From Cohnella sp. OV330 (lineage in GTDB: Bacteria; Bacillota; Bacilli; Paenibacillales; Paenibacillaceae), in contig NZ_FOKE01000015.1 of assembly GCF_900112065.1 (NCBI RefSeq), forward strand, positions 1 to 64,000: DNA of 64,000 bases, written 5' to 3'. A program made the position numbers and the translations under genes. The notes beneath the pieces were generated by a model. The model saw nothing but the letters and a program-made list of their open reading frames with translations. It was not told the DNA's origin and did no database searches. Positions 1 to 8,757 of this stretch are shown here, one piece after another. Numbering within the stretch: position 1 is the first letter of the stretch; every line of letters starts with the position of its first letter.

Positions 1-1425
1 AACTCACCGCAGACGGTGAACGAGGGCGATGATGGTACAGCAGTAACGGCAGTTCCCGCAAGCGGCTACCACTTCGTGAAGTGGAGCGACAACAATCCGA
101 GCGCGACGCGCACGGACATGAACGTGACGGCGAACCTCGCCGTAACGGCCGAGTTCGAGCAGGATGCAGTGATTCTGCCGCCGGTTGTCGTGCCGCCTGT
201 CGGTACTGACTTGGGCAAAATCGTAAACAGCGAGCGCAACGGTCAAACGGTTCAAACCGTAGTTATCGACCGGGCGGCACTGGCGTCGAAACTAACCGCG
301 GCGGGCATCGGAGCGACGATTACCCTGTCGCTCGACGATAGCAAATCCGATGTAGTGATCGGGGAACTCAGCGGCGATATGTTTAAAATCATGGAGCAGA
401 TGCAGGCGAAGCTGCAGATCCGAACCTCGATCGGTTCCTTCACGCTGCCGGCGAAGCAGCTGAATCTCGCTGCTCTCTCCGCATCGCTCGGCGGATCCTC
501 GGACCTGAATGGCCTCAAGGTGCGGATCGAGATTTCCGTCCCGACGGCTACTGTCAAGAAAGCGGTTGGAGATGCTGCGGCTCGCTTCGGGCTCTTGGAA
601 ATCGCGCCGCCGGTTGAGTTTTCCATTACGGCGTCTTATGGAGATAAAACCGTGGAAGTGTCGAGGTTCAACGCGTACGTGCAGCGGACGATCGCACTGC
701 CGGAGGGCACCGATCCCGGCAAGATCTCGACCGCGATCGTCGTTGACCCGAACGGCACGGTCCGCCAAGTGCCTACCAAGATCGTTAAGGATGTCGGCAA
801 GAGCTATGCCTTGATCAGCAGTTTAACCAACAGTACGTATGCGGTCGTCGGACATCCGGTATCGTTCGCGGACGTTGCCGGTCATTGGGCCAGCGCGGCG
901 ATTAAAGACTTAGGGGCGCGAATGGTGCTCGAAGGCACGGCGGACGGGCAGTTCAGCCCGAGTCGCGAGATCACCAGAGCCGAATTCGCCGCGATTATCG
1001 TACGGGGACTTGGGCTCAAGTCGGAAGGCGGCAGCGCCACGTTCTCCGACGTGGGAGCAGACAAGTGGTACGCCTCATCGGTGCAGGCCGCCGTCGGCTA
1101 TGGGCTCATCAGCGGGATGCCGGACGGGTCGTTCCATCCGAGCGACCGCATTACGCGCGAGCAGGCGATGGTTATTCTCGGAAAGGCGATCGCGTTGACG
1201 GGACTTCCCGTGGATCCGACAAGCTCGACCGACGATGAAGTGTTGAACGCGTTCGGCGACGCCGACGAGGCATCGGACTGGGCGAAAAGCGGCATTGCTG
1301 CGAGCATCCGCTCGGGGTTGGTGACCGGCCGAGGGGCGATGGAACTCGCGCCGAAGGCGAATTTGACTAGAGCCGAGGTCGCGCAGCTTATCGAGAGGCT
1401 GCTTCAGCAATCGGGCTTGATCTAA
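1..1425 (+). CDS. SLH-domain cell-surface protein, 5' partial
   Basis: The frame is open at the window edge, so the N-terminus and any signal peptide lie outside; 474 residues are visible. In-window residues 1-50 look like a divergent InlB B-repeat (the GYHFVKWSDN pattern). A middle region of about 220 residues is not recognised. Three C-terminal SLH domains begin near residues 289 (FADVAGHW), 348 (FSDVGADKWY) and 418 (FGDADEASDW), each with a later TRAEF/TREQ/TRAEV element. Three SLH domains are the usual module for binding pyruvylated secondary wall polymer, so a surface-anchored protein is expected. The substrate or partner cannot be told from this fragment. A strong terminator follows. 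Confidence 0.88.
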   Translation, partial: NSPQTVNEGDDGTAVTAVPASGYHFVKWSDNNPSATRTDMNVTANLAVTAEFEQDAVILPPVVVPPVGTDLGKIVNSERNGQTVQTVVIDRAALASKLTAAGIGATITLSLDDSKSDVVIGELSGDMFKIMEQMQAKLQIRTSIGSFTLPAKQLNLAALSASLGGSSDLNGLKVRIEISVPTATVKKAVGDAAARFGLLEIAPPVEFSITASYGDKTVEVSRFNAYVQRTIALPEGTDPGKISTAIVVDPNGTVRQVPTKIVKDVGKSYALISSLTNSTYAVVGHPVSFADVAGHWASAAIKDLGARMVLEGTADGQFSPSREITRAEFAAIIVRGLGLKSEGGSATFSDVGADKWYASSVQAAVGYGLISGMPDGSFHPSDRITREQAMVILGKAIALTGLPVDPTSSTDDEVLNAFGDADEASDWAKSGIAASIRSGLVTGRGAMELAPKANLTRAEVAQLIERLLQQSGLI

Positions 1426-1437
1426 CGCAATCCTAAG

Positions 1438-1484
1438 AAAAAGGTCGTCCTCGACAACGCTTCGGCGCCGGGGGCGACCTTTTC
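1438..1484 (+). terminator. intrinsic terminator after the SLH gene
   Basis: AAAGGTCGTCC pairs with GGGGGCGACCTTTT across a loop of about 20 bases, and a T-rich tract follows. It sits 12 bases after the stop codon and separates the SLH gene from the sensor kinase locus. Confidence 0.75.
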
Positions 1485-1598
1485 TATACCACCCCAGGTC
1501 GTCAAACCGCAAGCGATTAGTCGCCGCAGGGGTAGTCAATACTTGAAGGTAAAGGTAAGCTGGAGAAAAACGCGTCTTCACCGATCGGAGGAACCCGC

Positions 1599-3380
1599 AT
1601 GTTCAGCCGACTGGCGAATATTCCTTGGCGCTCGATCCGGGTCAAGCTGGTGCTTGGCCTTTTGGCCGTTACGCTGCCGCTGATCGCGCTGCTGATCTAC
1701 AATAATCAATACAGCGTGGGCGTCGTTCACAACCAGGTGGCGATGTCGAACGAGAATCTGATCCGCATCTATATGAAGCAGATCGACGGACAGCTGACCG
1801 AGGCGGAGCGGCACATGGTCGCCCTGCAGACGACGGACCCGAACGTGCAGGCGATGGGGGAGTCCGCGTCGGAGGATGCCTATATGCTGGCGAAGAGCGC
1901 CGTTTCGCGCAAGCTGTCTTCCGATCTGACCGTCTACCCGTATATCGACGGCTTCTTCGTCTACTCGGCGGCCCGGCGGGATATCGTGGAGGCGTTCCGG
2001 GGCTCGTTCACCTACGCGGAGCTCGTCGCCATGCGCCAAGCCATGGAGCAAAAGGTGAATACGTTGATCGCACAACCGGAATATACGAACGCCGCATGGA
2101 AGACGGAGCGTATCGGAGAACCGTACCATCTCGTCCGCGTCTTCGGCGACGGCAATCTCTATATCGGCGCGTGGGTACGGGTAGCCTCGCTGGTAGAGCC
2201 GCTGCGAAGCACGCGAGCGGGCGACGCGAGCGCCGTCCTCATGGTAAACGCGGCGGGCGAGCAGCTGTACAGCACGCAGCGGCTGGACGATGCGCAGCTC
2301 GACTTCTCGCGCGGATTCGGCGACGGGTATTATTTGTCGGGCCGCGGCCATTCGCATCTCATCGTGGGCGAATCGTCGGGCAAAGGGGACTTCGGCCTGG
2401 CCGCAGCGATCCCGGACCGCTCGATTCTGGAAAACCTGCCGTATCTCAAGCGGGCGACGGCGATCGTCGTTGCGCTCGCGGTGCTGATGTTGCCGCTCGG
2501 CTTCTGGTTCCTTCGCCAGCTGCTGCTGCTGCCGCTCCGCAAGATGGTCGCGGCCATGCGGCTGATCGGCCAGGGCAACTTCAGCATGCGCATGGAGGAG
2601 CGGCCGGCGCCGGACGAATTTCAGCTGGTCAATCAAACCTTTAACCTGATGATCTCCCAGATCGAGACGCTCAAGATCAACGTGTACGAGGAGCAGATCA
2701 GCAAGCAGCGCGCCGAGCTGAAGCAGCTGCAGTTGCAGATCAACCCGCACTTTTTCATGAACTCGCTGAACATTTTATACAACCTGGCGCAGGTGAAGCA
2801 GTATGGCCTCATCCAGGAAATGACGATGTCCCTGGTCCGGTACTTCCGTTATATGTTCCAGAGCGGCCGGTCGCTCGTGCTGCTGCAGGACGAGCTGGGC
2901 CATATCGGCAACTACTTGCGCATCCAGCGGATGCGCTTCGCCGGGCAGCTGGAATGCGCGATCCACGTGCCCGACTATCTCGGCGAGACGCGCATTCCCC
3001 CGCTTCTGCTGCAGACGATCGTGGAAAATACGATCAAGCACGCGGTCCGGGCGGACGGACGGACGACGCTGACGATCGAAGCCGCGTTGGACGATCTGGC
3101 CGAGCAGCCCATGGTGTGCCTGACCGTTCGGGACGACGGGCCGGGCTACTCGGAAGGGGCACTGGCGGACTTCCGGTCCGGCCGCGTGCCGACGGACGGC
3201 GAAGGCGATCATATCGGCCTGTGGAACGCCCGCGAGCGTCTTCGCCTCCAGTACGGAGATCAAGCTTGGATGGAATGCTACAACGACGACCCGCACGGCG
3301 CGGTGACGGAGATCGCGGTGCCGCTGAACGCGGACGGGAAGGGGAGGAAGGGCGATGCATACGCTCTTGATCGTAGATGA
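1599..3380 (+). CDS. YesM-type sensor histidine kinase
   Basis: 593-residue membrane sensor kinase. A transmembrane helix lies near residues 14-34, then an extracytoplasmic sensor region to about 285, a second helix near 286-308, a HAMP linker, a His_kinase (PF06580) dimerisation block with INPHFF, where His384 is the likely phosphoacceptor, and an HATPase domain with N-box VENTIKHAV near 475 and the DDGPGY and IGLWNARERL boxes. GGAGG precedes the ATG. The last 26 bases overlap the response regulator, so the two are translationally linked. By analogy with YesM/YesN and LytS-like systems it should sense a carbohydrate outside the cell and phosphorylate the next gene's product. The ligand is not identifiable. 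Confidence 0.93.
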   Translation: MFSRLANIPWRSIRVKLVLGLLAVTLPLIALLIYNNQYSVGVVHNQVAMSNENLIRIYMKQIDGQLTEAERHMVALQTTDPNVQAMGESASEDAYMLAKSAVSRKLSSDLTVYPYIDGFFVYSAARRDIVEAFRGSFTYAELVAMRQAMEQKVNTLIAQPEYTNAAWKTERIGEPYHLVRVFGDGNLYIGAWVRVASLVEPLRSTRAGDASAVLMVNAAGEQLYSTQRLDDAQLDFSRGFGDGYYLSGRGHSHLIVGESSGKGDFGLAAAIPDRSILENLPYLKRATAIVVALAVLMLPLGFWFLRQLLLLPLRKMVAAMRLIGQGNFSMRMEERPAPDEFQLVNQTFNLMISQIETLKINVYEEQISKQRAELKQLQLQINPHFFMNSLNILYNLAQVKQYGLIQEMTMSLVRYFRYMFQSGRSLVLLQDELGHIGNYLRIQRMRFAGQLECAIHVPDYLGETRIPPLLLQTIVENTIKHAVRADGRTTLTIEAALDDLAEQPMVCLTVRDDGPGYSEGALADFRSGRVPTDGEGDHIGLWNARERLRLQYGDQAWMECYNDDPHGAVTEIAVPLNADGKGRKGDAYALDRR

Positions 3381-4998
3381 CGAACCGCTCGCGGTAGAGG
3401 GCATTCGCTCGGGCGTGGATTGGGACGCGATCGGCATCGGCCGCGTGCTGACCGCGCATGGCGTGGAGCAGGCCAAGGCCGCGTTCGGCGAGGAAACGGT
3501 TGACGTCTTGCTGTGCGACATCGAGATGCCCCAAGGCTCGGGCCTGCAGCTGCTGGAATGGGTGCGGGCGCATTACCCGAGGACGCAGACGATTTTCCTC
3601 ACCTGCCACGCCGACTTTCAATACGCCAAACAGGCGATTCAGCTGGGCAGCCTGGATTATCTGCTGAAGCCGATTCCGTACGCGGACCTGGAAGCTTCGG
3701 TGCGAAAAGCGCTGATCAAGTTGGACGAAGAGAGCGAGCTGAGCGAATTCAGCCAGTACGGCAAGTATTGGGTGCAGCATCAGCCGCTGCTCGTCGAGCG
3801 GTTCTGGCTGGACATCCTGAACCACGATATTCCGTCGCAGCCGGAGGCGGTCTCCAAAGCCGCCGAAGCGCGCAATATCCCGTATTCGGCCGAGCTGGTC
3901 TTCCTCCCGGTCCTGATCCGGATTCGGAGATGGTACAAGGCGTTCACGCTTCGGGACAAAAAGATCCTGTCCTACGCGCTGCGCAAGTCCGCCGAGGAGC
4001 TCGTGATGGAGCGGCACGAGAGCGGACTGCTGCTCTCGCCGACAGAGGAGACGATGCTGGCGGTCCTGGGCGGGGACGGCCGGGAAGCGGTCGATCCGCG
4101 GCGTCTCAAAGCATCCTGCGAAGCGTATATAGCGGCGTGTCCGCGGTATTTTTATTGCGACGTGGCTTGCTATATCGGCGAGCCCGCGCACGTTCACGAG
4201 ATCGCGGAGGGCTACCGGCGGCTGCTCGAGCGAGACGCGAACAACGTATCGTACGACAGCCGCGTGTTCTTCCCAGGCGAGCAGCCGGCCGACGCGCGCG
4301 CGCATTCGCTGCCGGATATGGGCGTCTGGGCGGTTCTGCTGAAGGAAGGCGCGCGGGACAAGGTGCTGCAGGCCGCCGAAGCGTACATCGGCGAACGGCT
4401 GCGATCCGGCGGACTGACGCCTTCGCTGCTCGGCGCGTTCGTGCAGGATTTTCAACAGACCGTCCATTACGTCTTGCAGGTTAAAGGCATCCAGGCGCAC
4501 CGGCTGCTCGGCGATCGCGATTCGTCCGAACTGTACGCCCGCGCGACCCGGTCGGCGCAAGACGCGCTGGCCTGGATCCGCCATGCGGTCGGCAAGGCGA
4601 TGGACTACGCGGCGGCGCTCGAGCATTCGCCCAGCGTGGTGGAGCAGGCCAAAGCGTATATCCGCGAGCATCTGGACGCGGACATTTCCAGAGAGGACAT
4701 CGCGGCGCACGTCTTCCTCAACCCCGACTATCTGACGCGCGTGTTCAAGCGGGATACGGGTCAGTCCATCTCGGACTACCTGCTGCAGCAGCGCCTAGAC
4801 ATCGCCGCACAGCTGCTCGAGAACACGGACATGCCGGTCAGCGCCGTCGCGAGCAAAATCGGCTACGCCAACTTCTCGCACTTTTCGCGCATGTTCAAGA
4901 AGTACATGAACGCGGGCCCGGCCGAATATCGCCAGCAGCGCGCAATAGGCCGGCAAGGCGAGGCACAAAGTCGGCAAAGTGACAGCCCGAGGTCGTGA
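3355..4998 (+). CDS. YesN-type response regulator, REC plus AraC HTH
   Basis: 547 residues. The N-terminal receiver has the acidic pair D8-D9, phosphoacceptor D55 (LLCDIEMP) and the conserved lysine in YLLKPI. The middle of about 300 residues is the variable region usual in this family. The C-terminal ~100 residues hold two helix-turn-helix motifs of AraC type (SREDIAAHVFLNPDYLTRVF and VSAVASKIGYANFSHFSRMF). It starts inside the kinase gene and is followed by a sugar-binding lipoprotein and permeases, so it most likely activates that transporter and the glycosidase genes downstream. No operator could be assigned. Confidence 0.93.
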   Translation: MHTLLIVDDEPLAVEGIRSGVDWDAIGIGRVLTAHGVEQAKAAFGEETVDVLLCDIEMPQGSGLQLLEWVRAHYPRTQTIFLTCHADFQYAKQAIQLGSLDYLLKPIPYADLEASVRKALIKLDEESELSEFSQYGKYWVQHQPLLVERFWLDILNHDIPSQPEAVSKAAEARNIPYSAELVFLPVLIRIRRWYKAFTLRDKKILSYALRKSAEELVMERHESGLLLSPTEETMLAVLGGDGREAVDPRRLKASCEAYIAACPRYFYCDVACYIGEPAHVHEIAEGYRRLLERDANNVSYDSRVFFPGEQPADARAHSLPDMGVWAVLLKEGARDKVLQAAEAYIGERLRSGGLTPSLLGAFVQDFQQTVHYVLQVKGIQAHRLLGDRDSSELYARATRSAQDALAWIRHAVGKAMDYAAALEHSPSVVEQAKAYIREHLDADISREDIAAHVFLNPDYLTRVFKRDTGQSISDYLLQQRLDIAAQLLENTDMPVSAVASKIGYANFSHFSRMFKKYMNAGPAEYRQQRAIGRQGEAQSRQSDSPRS

Positions 4999-5072
4999 GC
5001 GGAGCAGTACCCGAGACAGCGCTTGCTTACAATAAAGACAGTCACCATTCAAGCAAAGCGGGGGGAACGAAC

Positions 5073-6632
5073 ATGAGCAAAAAGAATACGGCCGCGGCTT
5101 CGCTACTGCTAGCGACGGCTGTAGCGCTGTCGGCTTGCGGCGGCAACAACGACGGCAACAACGCGGCACCGAGCGGCAGCTCGGCGGCAAGCGGCAATCC
5201 GGCTCCGTCCGGCAGCGGCTCGGCCGCGCCGAGCGGCAAGATGGAAGAGATCACCGTCACTTTTCCGATGATCAGCACCGTTATTCCGCAGATGCCTGCC
5301 ATCGAAGCGGCGATCAACAAAATTTCGCAGGCCAAGATCAACACGACCGTCAAACTGAAGGCGATCAGCTCGGGCGAATGGGTGCAGCAGACGAATCTGA
5401 TGTTCACCAGCAACGAGACGATGGACCTGATGTACGTGAGCGGCGGCCTATACAGCAGCATGGTCGCCAAAAACCAGCTGGTCGCGCTCGACGATCTGCT
5501 CGGCCAATACGGCGATGGCATCAAGTCGTCGGTCGGCGACGACTACATCAACGTCCCGAAGATCAAAGGAGCGGTCTACGCGGTGCCGTCCGTCCGCGAC
5601 CTGGCGAGCAGCTACGGCGTCATCATGCGCAAGGACCTCGTGGAAAAATACAACATCGACGTGAACGCGATCAAAACGCTGGACGACTTCGGAGCCGCGC
5701 TGAAAGCGGTCAAGGCAGGCGAGCAGGGCTTCGCGCCGCTCGTGCCGCCGGGCGTCAACATGTCTTTCCTGGACGGCTTCATGACGTACGACAACCTGGG
5801 CGACTCGCTGGGCGTGCTGCCGAACTACGACAACGGCTTGAAGGTCGTGGATCTGTACGAGACGCCGGAATACAAGGAGCTCGTGACGAAGTTCCGCCAG
5901 TGGTACCAGGACGGCTATATCTTGAAGGATGCTTCGACCAACAAGACGTCGACGTTCGAGCTGCTTCGCTCCGGCAAGGGCTTCGCCTACTTCGCGGCGC
6001 TTAAGCCGGGCATGGCCGAGCAGGAAGGGAAGGCCGCCGGCACCGAAGTCGTCGCCAAGGAGCTGACGCCCGTCATCGCCAGGACCGGCACGGTCACCGG
6101 CGCGATGTGGGGCATCCCCGTCAATTCCAAGCATCGCGAATCGGCGATGAAGTTCCTGAACCTGATGTATTCGGACAAGGATATCGTCAACCTGCTCGAC
6201 TGGGGCATCGAAGGCGAGCACTACGCCAAGGTCGACGGCAAGGACGGCGTCATCAAGTATCCGGACGGCGTCGACGCGGCCAGCACGACCTACAACATGC
6301 CGCTCGGCTGGATGTTCGGCAACCAGTTCCTTTCTTACACGATGGAAGGCGGCGATGCCGACATCTGGAACAAGATGGACGCGTTCAACAAAAGCGCGCA
6401 GCACTCTAAGGCAATGGGCTTCGCCTTCGACGCGACGCCGGTCAAGACGGAGTTCGCGGCGGTGTCCAACGTCGTCACCCAATACAAGCTGCCGCTCGAG
6501 ACGGGCAGCGTCGATCCGGACAAGGTACTGCCCGAGTTTATCGCCAAGCTGAAGTCGGCGGGCATCGACAAGATCGTCGCCGAGAAGCAGAAGCAGCTGG
6601 ACGAATGGGCGAAGGCCAATCCGGCTCCTTAA
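5073..6632 (+). CDS. ABC transporter solute-binding lipoprotein (LipO/YtcQ type)
   Basis: 519 residues. The ATG at 5073 was chosen because GGGGG precedes it and a lipoprotein signal follows at once: a short basic N-terminus, a hydrophobic stretch and the lipobox LSAC with Cys22 as the lipidation site. A low-complexity Gly/Ser/Asn/Ala linker to about residue 60 is typical of exported Gram-positive lipoproteins. The rest resembles family 1 extracellular binding proteins of the LipO/YtcQ group, including a C-terminal DUF3502-like part. It should capture oligosaccharide outside the membrane and deliver it to the two permeases encoded next. No ATPase gene is present; this transporter class commonly uses a shared MsmX-type ATPase encoded elsewhere. 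Confidence 0.93.
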   Translation: MSKKNTAAASLLLATAVALSACGGNNDGNNAAPSGSSAASGNPAPSGSGSAAPSGKMEEITVTFPMISTVIPQMPAIEAAINKISQAKINTTVKLKAISSGEWVQQTNLMFTSNETMDLMYVSGGLYSSMVAKNQLVALDDLLGQYGDGIKSSVGDDYINVPKIKGAVYAVPSVRDLASSYGVIMRKDLVEKYNIDVNAIKTLDDFGAALKAVKAGEQGFAPLVPPGVNMSFLDGFMTYDNLGDSLGVLPNYDNGLKVVDLYETPEYKELVTKFRQWYQDGYILKDASTNKTSTFELLRSGKGFAYFAALKPGMAEQEGKAAGTEVVAKELTPVIARTGTVTGAMWGIPVNSKHRESAMKFLNLMYSDKDIVNLLDWGIEGEHYAKVDGKDGVIKYPDGVDAASTTYNMPLGWMFGNQFLSYTMEGGDADIWNKMDAFNKSAQHSKAMGFAFDATPVKTEFAAVSNVVTQYKLPLETGSVDPDKVLPEFIAKLKSAGIDKIVAEKQKQLDEWAKANPAP

Positions 6633-6657
6633 TTCAACGCGCACGCGTGCATCTTTG

Positions 6658-6688
6658 CCCGGCCAATCCTGCATTGGCCGGGTTCTTT
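6658..6688 (+). terminator. hairpin between binding protein and permease
   Basis: CCCGGCCAAT and ATTGGCCGGG form a perfect 10-bp stem with loop CCTGC, followed by TTCTTT. It lies 25 bases after the binding-protein stop, inside the operon. A partial terminator or 3' stabiliser at this place would keep the binding protein in excess of the permeases. Confidence 0.65.
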
Positions 6689-6846
6689 GCCGTTCGGCAA
6701 GCAGTGGCGGAAGACGGCCCGGCAGGTGGTCGGCAAAGCGCAAAGCGGAAGTCGCCGCAGCGGTAGTAGGGGCGTTCGCCGCTCCGATACAATCGATTCA
6801 TAGCGCGGCGGCACGATACGCCGTCGACAAGAAAGGGGAGAATACG

Positions 6847-7779
6847 GTGGCCACGATCGCGCACCGCAAAAAACGCCGCAGCCTCCGCCGGTTCGTCCCG
6901 CTGTACCTCATGCTGGTGCCGGGACTCGCGTACCTGGTCCTCAACAATTATTTACCGCTGTTCGGGCTGTCCATCGCCTTCAAGAACATCGACTACAGCA
7001 AGGGCATCTGGGGCAGCGACTGGATCGGCTTCGACAACTTCGAGTATCTGTTCAAGACGAGCGACGCGCTCCTCATCACCCGTAACACGCTGCTGTACAA
7101 CGCGGTTTTCATCGTGCTCGGGCTCGGCCTCGCCATCGCGGTCGCCATCCTGCTGAACGAGATCAAGAACCGGTTCGCCTCGCGTCTGTACCAGAGCGTG
7201 ATCATCCTGCCGTTTCTCATCTCGATCATTCTCGTCAGCTACCTCGTGTACGCGATGCTGAGCACGGATACCGGCTTCTTCAACAAGACGCTGTTGCCCG
7301 CCCTCGGGATCGAGCCGATCGCCTGGTATACGGAGCCCAAGTACTGGCCGTACATTCTGACGTTCGTGCATCTATGGAAAGGCGTCGGCTACAACTGCAT
7401 CGTCTTCCTCGCCGCAATCATCGGCATCGACGGCGAGTATTACGAAGCCGCGCGCCTCGACGGCGCGTCCAAGTGGCTGCAGATCCGCAAGATCACGATT
7501 CCGATGATCACGCCGGTCATCATCATGCTCATGCTGCTCGCCATCGGCCGGATCTTCTACGCGGACTTCGGGCTGTTCTACCAGGTGCCGTTAAACTCGG
7601 GCGCATTGTTCGAGACGACGAACGTCATCGACACCTACGTCTTCCGCGGCTTGATGCAGCTCGGCGACATCGGCATGTCCTCCGCGGCGGGCTTTTACCA
7701 GTCGGTCGTCGGCTTCGTGCTCGTGCTGATCTCTAATTCTATCGTTCGCAAAATCAACAAAGAAAACGCGTTGTTCTAA
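6847..7779 (+). CDS. sugar ABC transporter permease, LplB/YteP type
   Basis: 310 residues from a GTG start six bases after AAAGGGGAG; an upstream in-frame extension lacks a ribosome binding site. About six transmembrane helices are visible, the first near residues 18-38 (YLMLVPGLAYLVLNNYLPLF). The EAA loop is present near EAARLDGASKWLQIRKITIPM, the contact point for the ATPase subunit. Family resemblance is to LplB/YteP permeases, which pair with LipO-type binding proteins. It forms the membrane channel with the next gene, which starts 13 bases after its stop. Confidence 0.92.
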   Translation: MATIAHRKKRRSLRRFVPLYLMLVPGLAYLVLNNYLPLFGLSIAFKNIDYSKGIWGSDWIGFDNFEYLFKTSDALLITRNTLLYNAVFIVLGLGLAIAVAILLNEIKNRFASRLYQSVIILPFLISIILVSYLVYAMLSTDTGFFNKTLLPALGIEPIAWYTEPKYWPYILTFVHLWKGVGYNCIVFLAAIIGIDGEYYEAARLDGASKWLQIRKITIPMITPVIIMLMLLAIGRIFYADFGLFYQVPLNSGALFETTNVIDTYVFRGLMQLGDIGMSSAAGFYQSVVGFVLVLISNSIVRKINKENALF

Positions 7780-7791
7780 GGAGGGACCGAC

Positions 7792-8676
7792 ATGGACGTC
7801 GAAAACCGGAAGTGGCAATGGGCCGCGCATGCGGTCCTGATCCTGCTGTCGCTCGCCTGCGTGCTGCCGTTTATCCTGCTGTTTATGGCTTCGATTACCG
7901 ACGAGAAAACGATCGTATCGAACGGATACTCGTTTTTCCCGTCCCGCATCAGCTTCAGCGCCTACGAATACTTGTGGAACCAGTCGAACCAGATTTTCCA
8001 CGCGTACGGGATCACCGTGCTCGTGACCGTGATCGGCACGTTCGCGAGCCTCGTGATTACGTCGCTGCTCGCCTACCCGCTATCGCGCAGGGATCTGCCC
8101 GGCGGCCAGTTTATCGCCTTCGTCGTCTTCTTCACGCTGCTGTTCAACGGCGGCCTCGTGCCGACCTACATGGTGTACACCCAGGTGCTGGACGTGAAAA
8201 ACACGCTGCTGGCGCTGCTGCTCCCCTGGCTGCTCTTGAACGGCTTCAACGTGCTGCTCATGCGTACCTTTTTCCAGACGACCGTGCCGCTTGCCGTGCT
8301 CGAATCCGCGAGCATCGACGGCGCCGGAGAGTTTAAGACCTACTACCGGATCGTCCTGCCGCTCTCGCTACCGATTCTGGCGACGGTCGGCATGTTCCAG
8401 GGTCTCGCCTATTGGAACGACTGGAACAACGGGCTCGTGTTCGTGACCGAGCCTGACCTGTTCAGCTTGCAGAACGTGCTTAATCGCATCATGAACGACA
8501 TCCAGTTCCTGACGACGAGCGGCGGCGCGGGCAGCAGCCAGGCGCTGGCGGCCTTGCCGAGCGAGACGTTCCGCATGGCGATCGCCGTCATCGGCGTCGT
8601 GCCGATTTTGATCGCCTATCCGTTTTTCCAGAAGTACTTCGTCAGAGGCATGACGATCGGCGCGGTTAAGGGCTGA
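7792..8676 (+). CDS. sugar ABC transporter permease, LplC/YtcP type
   Basis: 294 residues, with AAGGAGG well placed before the ATG. It has about six hydrophobic segments, and the EAA loop reads ESASIDGAGEFKTYYRIVLPLSLP. The protein ends in a short basic tail (RGMTIGAVKG) characteristic of the LplC/YtcP group. It is the second channel subunit of the importer formed with the permease at 6847 and the lipoprotein at 5073, and is transcribed in the same direction as the glycosidase genes that follow. Confidence 0.93.
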   Translation: MDVENRKWQWAAHAVLILLSLACVLPFILLFMASITDEKTIVSNGYSFFPSRISFSAYEYLWNQSNQIFHAYGITVLVTVIGTFASLVITSLLAYPLSRRDLPGGQFIAFVVFFTLLFNGGLVPTYMVYTQVLDVKNTLLALLLPWLLLNGFNVLLMRTFFQTTVPLAVLESASIDGAGEFKTYYRIVLPLSLPILATVGMFQGLAYWNDWNNGLVFVTEPDLFSLQNVLNRIMNDIQFLTTSGGAGSSQALAALPSETFRMAIAVIGVVPILIAYPFFQKYFVRGMTIGAVKG

Positions 8677-8757
8677 GGCCGCTGACGCGCGATCGACGCG
8701 ATTGGCGAGATGAAAAATAGGCGCGCGGATTCGCATTCGACGAGGAGGCAAGATTCA

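Noticed and set aside
6655..6846. Longer N-terminus for the first permease
   Set aside because: The extension passes through a hairpin region and lacks a ribosome binding site; the GTG at 6847 has a good one and fits the family length.
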